A stretch of 58,285 bases of DNA from JACQKA01 sp964462785. Its GTDB lineage: Bacteria; Patescibacteriota; Minisyncoccia; Phycocordibacterales; UBA2100. The DNA is taken from NCBI GenBank assembly GCA_964462785.1, contig CAYWZA010000004.1, positions 1 to 58,285 of the forward strand, written 5' to 3'. This document shows positions 41,403-48,473 of the stretch, piece after piece. The notes under the pieces are model-generated. The model made no database searches, had not been told where the DNA came from, and saw only the letters and a program-made list of their open reading frames with translations. Both the position numbers and the translations under genes were made by a program. Within the stretch, counting starts at the first letter, position 1, and each line of letters starts with the position of its first letter.

Positions 41403-43667
41403 CTATAATTTGATTGTTTTAAGCCTGAGTGAATTCCCCACGACCGAAACGCTTGAAAACGCCATTGCGGCACCGGCAAATACGGGCGAAAGCGTCCAGC
41501 CGAAGATCGGGTAGAAGAGCCCGCCTGCAAGCGGTATGCCGACGAGATTGTAGATGAACGCCCAGAAAAGATTTTGCTTGATGCCGCGCATGGTCATCTT
41601 CGACAGCTTGATCGCCTTCGCGAGCTTCGAGATATCGCCGTGGAGGAGCGTGATGCCCGCCGATTCGATGGCGACATCGGTTCCCGTCGCCATCGCGATC
41701 CCGACATCGGCTTGCGCAAGCGCGGGAGCATCGTTGACACCATCACCGGCCATAGCGACGACATGCCCTTTTGACTGCAATTCTTTTACTACTCTGAGCT
41801 TGTCCTGGGGTAGTACCTGCGCTACGACCGTTTCGATACCAACTTCGCGCGCGATATATTCAGCCGTGTTTTTATCGTCCCCCGTGAGCATGGTGACCGT
41901 GACGCCGAGCGCATGCAATGCGCTGATCGCATCACTTGCGCCTTCTTTCACTGCGTCAGCGACGTATGCAACGGCAAGAACGCGCGTTTTATCTGCAAGG
42001 ATGACGGGTGTGCGGCCCTTCTTCGTTTCCGTCGCAAGGAGCGCAGTGTCGAAGACAATACCGAGGTCCTGTACCAAGCGCTCGTTTCCGGCATAGTAGG
42101 TGGCACCGGCGACAACTCCCGTCACGCCCTTGCCTTTGAGATTCTCAAAACCGGTAATATCCTTTTTTGCTATGCCATGCTCTTTCGCATGGTTCAATAT
42201 CGCGTGGGCGATAGGATGCTCGGATTTTTGTTCCAAAGTCGCGAGGATAGAAAGCACTTCTTGCTCGCTCATTGAACTTTGATTTGCAATCTCCACAAGC
42301 TCCGGTTTTCCTTTCGTGATCGTGCCTGTTTTATCTACGACAACCGCTGTTACCTTGTAGAGCTTTTCAAGCGTCGCCGCATCCTTGACCAAAATGCCGG
42401 TCGATGCACCCTTCCCGACGCCCACGATGATCGCTGTCGGAGTTGCAAGCCCCAAAGCGCACGGGCACGCTATGACAAGAATCCCCACGAACGAAGCGAG
42501 CCCGAGTGAGAGCGCCACCGGAAAGCCGAGGTATGAAGTTCCCACGGATAGCCAAGTTGCAAGAGAGAGGAATGCGAGCACCAGGACGATTGGAACGAAT
42601 ATCGCGGATATCTTATCCGCTAGGGCCTGTATCGGTGCCTTGCTCCCTTGTGCGTCCTCGACCATCTTGATAATGTGGGAAAGCAAAGTTTCCGAGCCGA
42701 CTTTCGTTGCCTTGAATATGAACGAACCGTCAGTGTTTACCGTTCCCGCAACAACGGCGTCACCCGCTTTTTTCTCGACAGGCATCGGCTCCCCGGTGAT
42801 CATCGCCTCATCGATGAACGAAGAGCCCTCGACCACTGCGCCGTCCACCGGGATGCGTGAGCCTGGTTTTACGATGACGTGGTCACCGTGCACAACTTCG
42901 CCTATGGGAATCTCCATCTCGTTCCCACTGCGCACCACGAGCGCCGTCCTTGCCTGCAAGGTGAGGAGTTTTTCGATCGCGTCTCCAGTCTTAAGCTTGG
43001 CGCGCGCTTCAAGAAACTTTCCAAGCGCAATGAAGGTGATGACGACGATTGTCACGTCGTAATAGGTGTGCTCAACATTGAGATATGCTGAGAGCGGTGC
43101 CTCAAATGCCGTCACGACGAAGCTGTAGAGATACGCGGCGATGGTGCCAATGCCGATCAGCGTATCCATATTCGCCTTTCCATACCGGAGGAAGCGGTAT
43201 ACGCCAAGCAGATACGGTTTGCCGACGACGAAAAGGACGTAGGTCGCCATCAAGGGCAGCAGGTGGTGGATGGGCTCGCTTAGTGTGTGCGGCAACGGCG
43301 ACAGATATCCGAATTGGACAAGCATGTCGATTCCCATGATCAGAAAACTGAACGCCGCAAGCGGAAGTGCCGAGAGGACCAAGAGCCACTGGCTCTGGAG
43401 TTCACGCACCTTTTCCTCCTTTGCGTGATTTCCGCCCGCTTCCGTGCTCTTTGCAGCTTCTGCGCTCAGTGTGTAGCCAAGCGGCTCGACCACCTTCGAC
43501 ATATCGCCGAGCGTTATGATGCGTTCGTCATACGAGATATTCGCCCGCTCAGTCGCATTGTTTACTTCCACTTTTTCAATGCCTTTCTGCTTTTTGAGCG
43601 TACGCTCGATGATGCTTGCGCACGAGGCGCAGTGCATGCCGGTGACGTTAAGTGTTGCTTGTTGCAT
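41403..43667 (-). CDS. copA: Copper-transporting P1B-type ATPase
   Basis: A 754-residue copper pump. The N-terminal heavy-metal domain has GMHCASC; eight helices follow with the ion-site CPC in ACPCALGLATP. The actuator TGE lies in MITGEPMP, the phosphorylation site is DKTGTITKG, the nucleotide domain has the SEHPIAHAI His-Pro, and the hinge GDGVNDAPAL. The transmembrane CPC and the HMA domain point to Cu(I). It is in the middle of the nine-gene operon. Length and motifs are complete, so it should be functional. Confidence 0.96.
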   Translation of the reverse strand: MQQATLNVTGMHCASCASIIERTLKKQKGIEKVEVNNATERANISYDERIITLGDMSKVVEPLGYTLSAEAAKSTEAGGNHAKEEKVRELQSQWLLVLSALPLAAFSFLIMGIDMLVQFGYLSPLPHTLSEPIHHLLPLMATYVLFVVGKPYLLGVYRFLRYGKANMDTLIGIGTIAAYLYSFVVTAFEAPLSAYLNVEHTYYDVTIVVITFIALGKFLEARAKLKTGDAIEKLLTLQARTALVVRSGNEMEIPIGEVVHGDHVIVKPGSRIPVDGAVVEGSSFIDEAMITGEPMPVEKKAGDAVVAGTVNTDGSFIFKATKVGSETLLSHIIKMVEDAQGSKAPIQALADKISAIFVPIVLVLAFLSLATWLSVGTSYLGFPVALSLGLASFVGILVIACPCALGLATPTAIIVGVGKGASTGILVKDAATLEKLYKVTAVVVDKTGTITKGKPELVEIANQSSMSEQEVLSILATLEQKSEHPIAHAILNHAKEHGIAKKDITGFENLKGKGVTGVVAGATYYAGNERLVQDLGIVFDTALLATETKKGRTPVILADKTRVLAVAYVADAVKEGASDAISALHALGVTVTMLTGDDKNTAEYIAREVGIETVVAQVLPQDKLRVVKELQSKGHVVAMAGDGVNDAPALAQADVGIAMATGTDVAIESAGITLLHGDISKLAKAIKLSKMTMRGIKQNLFWAFIYNLVGIPLAGGLFYPIFGWTLSPVFAGAAMAFSSVSVVGNSLRLKTIKL

Positions 43668-43672
43668 ACCGA

Positions 43673-44575
43673 TTATTCTCCATGCTCGGCGAGGATGGGA
43701 AGCCGCTGCCAGGCGTGCCCTCCGTCTGCGCTTTTATAAAGGCTATTCGCCTGCGTGAGCAAGTACATCAGATCGGGATTCTGACGATAATACGAGATGA
43801 AGAGCGGCGTCTCTCCGGAGAAATTTTCAGGAATCGATTCCCATGTCGCGCCTCCGTCTGTACTCTCTGCGAGACCATTTTTCTCTGACGCCGACAAAAT
43901 ACTTTGCCCGTCCGGACTCACCGCGCTTGTCGCCACAAATCCGTCGAACAGCTGTTTCCACGTCGTACCGCCATCGATGCTCTTGAACAGACCGAGCGGA
44001 CTTGAGGCATAGAGCACCTGCGCGTCTTTGGTGTCGGCCGCAAGGTGCACGACAGGAAACTCCGTGGCAGTCTTGCTCCACGACACCCCGCCATCCGTCG
44101 TTTTCTGCAGATCGCCCCTGAACCAACCATACGCGATATTCGGGTCAACGGAGCTCACCACCATCGCGTGGAAGTCGACGGGCCCGCCGAGACCATCCGA
44201 TATTTTCTCCCAACTGAAGCCACCATCCGCCGATTTCTGGAAACCGATGTTGCCGCCATAACTGGGGTGGCCGCTGCTAAAGAAGGTATTGGAATCCGTC
44301 GGATGCGGCGAGAAGCCCATATAGTCGTCACGCTTCGCGCCCACCTGGTACAGATTCTTGTCGTCTTTCAGCAGGAGAAGCCCATAGTGGGTCGCGATGT
44401 ACACCTTGCTCGAATCATTCGGATCAACCGCAAGCCCGTGGCCGTGCGAGATCGCCTGAACGGGGATGAGCTCTTTCGCCGTGGGTTCGCCTCCCGCACC
44501 CGAACGTGACGCAAACCATGCCCCTCCGACGAGAAGAACGACTGCCGTCAGTACCATGATGATTTTTGTTTTCAT
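43673..44575 (-). CDS. BNR/sialidase-like beta-propeller protein of copper operon
   Basis: The 300-residue product has an N-terminal membrane anchor or signal (residues 3-22) and a repeat-built propeller with several BNR-type SxDGGxTW motifs: SADGGFSW, TTDGGVSW, SIDGGTTW, STDGGATW, SADGGHAW. This matches the F510_1955-type family found next to copper genes in other bacteria, as I recall. The role is unknown. It lies between the HMA chaperone and copA with gaps of 1 and 5 nt. Confidence 0.85.
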   Translation of the reverse strand: MKTKIIMVLTAVVLLVGGAWFASRSGAGGEPTAKELIPVQAISHGHGLAVDPNDSSKVYIATHYGLLLLKDDKNLYQVGAKRDDYMGFSPHPTDSNTFFSSGHPSYGGNIGFQKSADGGFSWEKISDGLGGPVDFHAMVVSSVDPNIAYGWFRGDLQKTTDGGVSWSKTATEFPVVHLAADTKDAQVLYASSPLGLFKSIDGGTTWKQLFDGFVATSAVSPDGQSILSASEKNGLAESTDGGATWESIPENFSGETPLFISYYRQNPDLMYLLTQANSLYKSADGGHAWQRLPILAEHGE

Positions 44576-44576
44576 A

Positions 44577-44789
44577 TCATTGTGTAAGTTCTACTTTATA
44601 ATCTCCGACGCTTTCAATCTCTTTCTTCAGCGTGTCCCAATTGAGCTGATCGGTGTGTTCGATATCCGTTTTTCCTGTCACATAATCCACGGAACACGAC
44701 GCAATCTCTTTGAAGTCGCCGCACACATCCTCGATGAGTGCCTTGCACGCCTTGCAATGAGTGCCTCGGATCGTGATGGTTGTCTTCAT
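44577..44789 (-). CDS. HMA-domain copper chaperone
   Basis: A 70-residue ferredoxin-fold heavy-metal-associated protein with the metal site THCKAC. CopZ-like proteins carry Cu(I) to CopA. Its start overlaps the preceding DUF2933-like gene by 4 bases. The site has Lys between the cysteines (C-K-A-C), slightly unusual for CopZ (C-x-x-C is met). Confidence 0.92.
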   Translation of the reverse strand: MKTTITIRGTHCKACKALIEDVCGDFKEIASCSVDYVTGKTDIEHTDQLNWDTLKKEIESVGDYKVELTQ

Positions 44790-45007
44790 ACTTGTTTTGC
44801 ATCGTCTTTACCTGCGTCCTGCGCACCATGCCCTTTATTCATCATCGCCATCATCAAAACCATCGAGAGCGGGCAGATGAGAAAGACGAGGAATCCTGAA
44901 TGCTTGAGAAGATGCGGTGCGAATACGTATGCGAGCACAATAACAGCGCCAATGCCGACAATGACTCTCGGATTCAGGCAGCACTTGAGCATTTTTTGGA
45001 ATTTCAT
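44786..45007 (-). CDS. Small DUF2933-like membrane protein
   Basis: The 73-residue product starts MKFQKMLKCCLNPRVIVG, then two membrane helices with APHLLKHSGFLVFLICPLSMVLMM and a charged tail. The pattern (Cys pair, then a helix ending in CPLSM) matches small DUF2933 proteins found in copper loci. Start MKF at 45007 is preferred on family grounds; ATG 45031 overlaps the previous gene by 8 bases. Confidence 0.78.
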   Translation of the reverse strand: MKFQKMLKCCLNPRVIVGIGAVIVLAYVFAPHLLKHSGFLVFLICPLSMVLMMAMMNKGHGAQDAGKDDAKQV

Positions 45008-45023
45008 AGCAGCTTGTGAATGG

Positions 45024-46766
45024 TTAAGCATCGATGACGTTAAACTGCAGCATCTTGGAGCCCATGCTGCAGGTCGCGTACACGGTGCCCGCCTGAGTCG
45101 GCGTGAATGCGAGCGTGTTTTTGCCGAGCCTCATAGGTAAGGTGACTTCGTACTGTGGGATCACCATGACCGACATGCACCCGCCAAGCGGCACTTTCGC
45201 GTCCATCTCCACTTCCACGGGGACACCCTTCTTCACCGTAAGGGTGTTCGGATAGAAGCCGCGTTCAGCGGTGACAGTGAGCGAGAATTTCTGCGCCTCC
45301 GGTTTCGGAGGGCAGCTCGTAATGCTTGGGTCACACGTGGGAATCGTCGAGGGGTCAGCTTCAAGCGGTGCAGCAACAGTGCCCGTGGTATTCGGCAGCA
45401 CGGTGAAGCCCGAGCCGCGCGTCATCATACCCATGGAGCAGTTGAATGGAATCTCTCCCGCCTCTTTGGGCGTGAATCGGATCGTGGTGATGCCGTTCGG
45501 AGAAAGATATTTCGTAACACCGGTCGTCGGCATCACGATCACTTGCCCACAGCCGACTGCATTCCTGCCGTCTATTCTCCACTCCATCGGTATGCCAGCC
45601 GTTACGGTGAATCTGTTTGGTGAGTACGAGTAGCCGTCCACGCGCATCTCCACTATCTGTTTTCCAGCCACCACGTTCGCCGCCGGCTGCGCTTGAGCGA
45701 TGCCGTTGCTCTGGAACATGCCATCCACGTTCACTCCCGCAAGCGCAAGTCCGTTGTTGATGTTGTAGACGGCCAAGAGGACAACGAGTGCTCCGGCGAA
45801 TTTGATGAAGTGCCGTTGAAATGCGCCCCTGGTGAAGCTCGTGATCGCCGAGAGTGACGCGAGAGCCGGTACGGTGCCGAGCGCAAACATCAACATCGTG
45901 AGGGCACCCACCTTCCAATCGCCCGTCGCAAGCACATAGAGCTGGAGCGCTTGCGTGAATCCGCAGGGCAAGAAGAATGTCAATGCGCCAAGCGTAAACG
46001 GAGCAGCCTTGCTATCGCTTCCCGTGAGGTCGTGAATTTTGTGGCTAAGGAATTTCGGCATCTTGGGCGTGAATCGCCGCATCCAGGGGAAGAGATGCAA
46101 TATCTGGAATCCGAGGATGAGCATGACGACGCTCACGAAGACCATGAGATATCCGTTCACCTGTGCCGAAAGCGTGATGACCGAACCCAATGCGCCCACT
46201 AACGCACCGAGCACCGTGTATCCGATGACTCGCCCGATGTTGAAGTAGATGTGCGGCTTGAATTTCTGCATGCCGGTAAGCTCCGGGTGGAGCTCGCTGT
46301 GCCGTTCGGACACTGCGAGCAAGAGCCCGCCCACCACCGCCATGCAGGTGGAGAAAGCAGCGACGACCCCGATGAGGAACACAAGCCCGTAGCTCATGGT
46401 CTCCGAGATAGCGAATGACGGCAGGATATCGAATCCGCGAAGCACATAATAGAGCGAGACGACGATGAGAAACGCGCCACCGATCTCTAGATAGTCGCGC
46501 CAGCTATTTTTGTGCGTTCCGGCACCTGCTTTGTGCCGATCCTCCCATGACGACACGGAATAGCCATCCGTCTTTACGGACGCGTCGAATTCGTGCAGCG
46601 GGATGTGTTCTCGCGAAACGAAGACCTCAACACTGCCGGAGGTGAAGCTTGCATGCACCTTTTCGACGCCCGGAATCTTCTTGAACTTGCGCTCGATCAA
46701 CACCTCGCAGCTCGCGCAATGCGTGCCATGAACTTTAAGTCTGAATTTTTTAAGATGATTACTCAT
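45024..46766 (-). CDS. HMA - TauE/SafE (DsbD-like) - double cupredoxin fusion protein
   Basis: A 580-residue fusion in three parts: an HMA domain (THCASC, residues 15-70), six or seven helices of the TauE/SafE/DsbD_2 type (about 100-335) with cysteines in AFSTCMAVVGG and FFLPCGFTQ, and two cupredoxin domains (about 365-460 and 495-580) with CSMGMM and CSMGSKM ligand segments. The helix cysteines suggest electron or copper passage through the membrane, as in CcdA/DsbD and in ScoI-like copper relays. It precedes the HMA chaperone and follows the DsbA-like gene. Mechanism is inference; the domain order is plain. Confidence 0.88.
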   Translation of the reverse strand: MSNHLKKFRLKVHGTHCASCEVLIERKFKKIPGVEKVHASFTSGSVEVFVSREHIPLHEFDASVKTDGYSVSSWEDRHKAGAGTHKNSWRDYLEIGGAFLIVVSLYYVLRGFDILPSFAISETMSYGLVFLIGVVAAFSTCMAVVGGLLLAVSERHSELHPELTGMQKFKPHIYFNIGRVIGYTVLGALVGALGSVITLSAQVNGYLMVFVSVVMLILGFQILHLFPWMRRFTPKMPKFLSHKIHDLTGSDSKAAPFTLGALTFFLPCGFTQALQLYVLATGDWKVGALTMLMFALGTVPALASLSAITSFTRGAFQRHFIKFAGALVVLLAVYNINNGLALAGVNVDGMFQSNGIAQAQPAANVVAGKQIVEMRVDGYSYSPNRFTVTAGIPMEWRIDGRNAVGCGQVIVMPTTGVTKYLSPNGITTIRFTPKEAGEIPFNCSMGMMTRGSGFTVLPNTTGTVAAPLEADPSTIPTCDPSITSCPPKPEAQKFSLTVTAERGFYPNTLTVKKGVPVEVEMDAKVPLGGCMSVMVIPQYEVTLPMRLGKNTLAFTPTQAGTVYATCSMGSKMLQFNVIDA

Positions 46767-46769
46767 AGG

Positions 46770-47486
46770 TTACTTGTCCGCAAGCGCTTTCTCGATGAGT
46801 GCCTTCACATTCTCATACGGCTGTGCGCCCGAGAGCGGATATTTTTTGCCGTTTGCTGCGATGACGACGCTCCACGGCGTGCCCTGGCCGCCTGTCGCGA
46901 CGGCTTCTTCAAGATTGGCCGCGACATGCTGCGCGTACTTGCCGCTCGAAATGCAGGTGTTGAATTTCGCAGCGTCGAGTCCGACATATGCGGCAATCTT
47001 CGGCAACTCTGCCGGATCAAGTCCGTTGTTCGATGGCGTTACTGCGAAGACACGGTCGATATATGCCCAGAATTTCTCATTGCCGCCGAGCTCGCCTGCG
47101 CATTCTGTCGCCTCCGCTTCTTTGCGAGCCTTCGAGTGCAATTGATCGAGTGGGAAGTGGCGATACACCCATGCGACTTGTCCCTTTCCGTACGTATCGA
47201 TGACCTCGTGCATGGTGCCGTGGAACTGTTTGCAGAACGGGCATTCGGTATCCGAGTATTCGACAATCGTCACTTGAGCGTTCGGGTCACCGAGCACATG
47301 ATCATCTTTTGCGACGGGCTTCACTTGTTCCAGGTCGCCCGCCTGCGCTTGCGGCTGATCTGGCTGCGGAGCGGCGGCTACAGTGCCGCTCGATGCGCGC
47401 CCGTTGAAGAAGAGCGCGCCTGCGATGAATGCGCCTGCGATGACAATCGCGATCGGTGTGCCGAGATTAGTTAATTTTGATTCCAT
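46770..47486 (-). CDS. DsbA-like thiol oxidoreductase of copper operon
   Basis: A 238-residue anchored thioredoxin-fold protein with the active site CPFC in YSDTECPFCKQFH and cis-Pro in GGQGTPWSVV. It is close to the chromosomal paralogue at 13119-13817. Start ATG 47486 begins just before the anchor helix; a longer start at 47525 adds 13 residues without support. It is the first gene of the nine-gene operon, 3 nt before the fusion-protein gene, so thiol redox and copper handling are linked here. Confidence 0.92.
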   Translation of the reverse strand: MESKLTNLGTPIAIVIAGAFIAGALFFNGRASSGTVAAAPQPDQPQAQAGDLEQVKPVAKDDHVLGDPNAQVTIVEYSDTECPFCKQFHGTMHEVIDTYGKGQVAWVYRHFPLDQLHSKARKEAEATECAGELGGNEKFWAYIDRVFAVTPSNNGLDPAELPKIAAYVGLDAAKFNTCISSGKYAQHVAANLEEAVATGGQGTPWSVVIAANGKKYPLSGAQPYENVKALIEKALADK

Positions 47487-47562
47487 AGTTACGAGATTCG
47501 TTAATAGATGCTGCGTGTGCAACAATGCTACACGAGCAGCGACCGCTGCCGCGCGTAGTTCC

Positions 47563-47985
47563 TTAACGAGACTCGTAGAGTCTGGGATTTAGAATACCGT
47601 TTGAGAACAATTCCTGGAGCGGATTTGAGAAAGGAGCATACCCGCTACATGGCTTGAAGGCGTATGGGGCAGAAACATCTGGGGGGACGAGCCGCTTACT
47701 AGAAATAGCGAAAGCCATCGCGAGTGCAATCAGAGACGCAAGGAGTGAGAAAGCATCTTTCCCTTGCGGCAATGTCGTGAGCAAGCTTTGAGATGCAGAA
47801 ATCATCTCAAGGGGCGTCATGTTGCATATCGCAACGCCGAGCGTAAAAGGACAGTCGCTCATCTGCCCATCCATGGCCGTCGTCATCCCCGCGTGTGAAA
47901 ATCCGGGGGTGCCAAACAGTAGAAAAGCAGTGAGTCCAAAGGCAAACGCTAATCGTGCAACATTGCCGCGAGCGATGACTGTCAT
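47563..47985 (-). CDS. Hypothetical exported/membrane protein of the island
   Basis: The 140-residue product has a signal or first helix (about residues 11-30), a short loop with MDGQMSDCPFTLGVAICNMTPLEM (two Cys, four Met, suggestive of Cu(I) binding), a second helix (about 82-100) and a tail. TATAAT ends 6 nt before the ATG at 47985, an excellent leaderless promoter. It lies upstream of the operon by 77 nt. Not recognised; the Met/Cys loop and location hint at copper sensing or binding. Confidence 0.7.
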   Translation of the reverse strand: MTVIARGNVARLAFAFGLTAFLLFGTPGFSHAGMTTAMDGQMSDCPFTLGVAICNMTPLEMISASQSLLTTLPQGKDAFSLLASLIALAMAFAISSKRLVPPDVSAPYAFKPCSGYAPFSNPLQELFSNGILNPRLYESR

Positions 47986-47991
47986 GCCGAG

Positions 47992-47997
47992 ATTATA
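47992..47997 (-). promoter_or_regulatory. Leaderless -10 (TATAAT) of 47985 gene
   Basis: TATAAT read on the minus strand, ending 6 nt before the ATG; -35 TTCCGG at a 17-nt spacing is weak. Confidence 0.7.
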
Positions 47998-48053
47998 GCA
48001 CAACGTAGCTTGGTCCGGAAACGTCGTTTAACACGCCGACCACACCAGCCCGA

Positions 48054-48069
48054 CACACAACATTGTGTG
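48054..48069. promoter_or_regulatory. Operator-like palindrome CACACAA-CA-TTGTGTG
   Basis: A perfect 7-bp inverted repeat about 60 bp upstream of the 47985 gene's -10, in the 95-bp space between it and the 253-bp repeat. A possible site for a regulator. Confidence 0.45.
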
Positions 48070-48079
48070 CCCATAACCC

Positions 48080-48332
48080 GAAGCCCCGCACGCCTCTTTC
48101 AGAACAGAAGAGCCGTACACCCCACCCTTTGCATCATTTCGATTTTGGGGGCGAAAATAAATGAACATGAGGAAAAGGGCGGGGTGTCGGGCCTCTCTGC
48201 TGAATCAGAGGAGGCGGCGGGGCGTGGTCGCGCGTGTACGGGGGCTCGAGTCACCTCGCGGGTGGCGCGTGCGTCAGTTGGCCGTCTGCTTCTCGAAGTG
48301 GGTTCGCGCGTCAGATACAATCTCACCGCAGA
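48080..48332. repeat. 253-bp inverted repeat, right copy
   Basis: Reverse complement of 39625-39877 with no difference that I can see. Its right end (CCGCAGA, 48326-48332) overlaps the left copy of the 134-bp repeat. Confidence 0.9.
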
Positions 48333-48459
48333 TAGAAACTTCACCCGCCGTGAGCGCGGCGTCGCGAAGCGACGCGGCAGGGGGTGGCGGCAAAAGGTGG
48401 CGTCGCTGCGCGACGAATTGATAGGGTGAGGGAAAAGAAAGGTGGGGTGTTTTGTTTCG
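48326..48459. repeat. 134-bp inverted repeat around the recombinase, left copy
   Basis: Reverse complement of 49860-49993. Since the right copy includes codons near the end of the recombinase gene (NKTPHLSFPSPYQF), the left copy is an inverted duplicate of a recombinase 3' end. It ends 14 bp before the recombinase start codon. Confidence 0.9.
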
Positions 48460-48473
48460 TGTAGAATGCGGGT

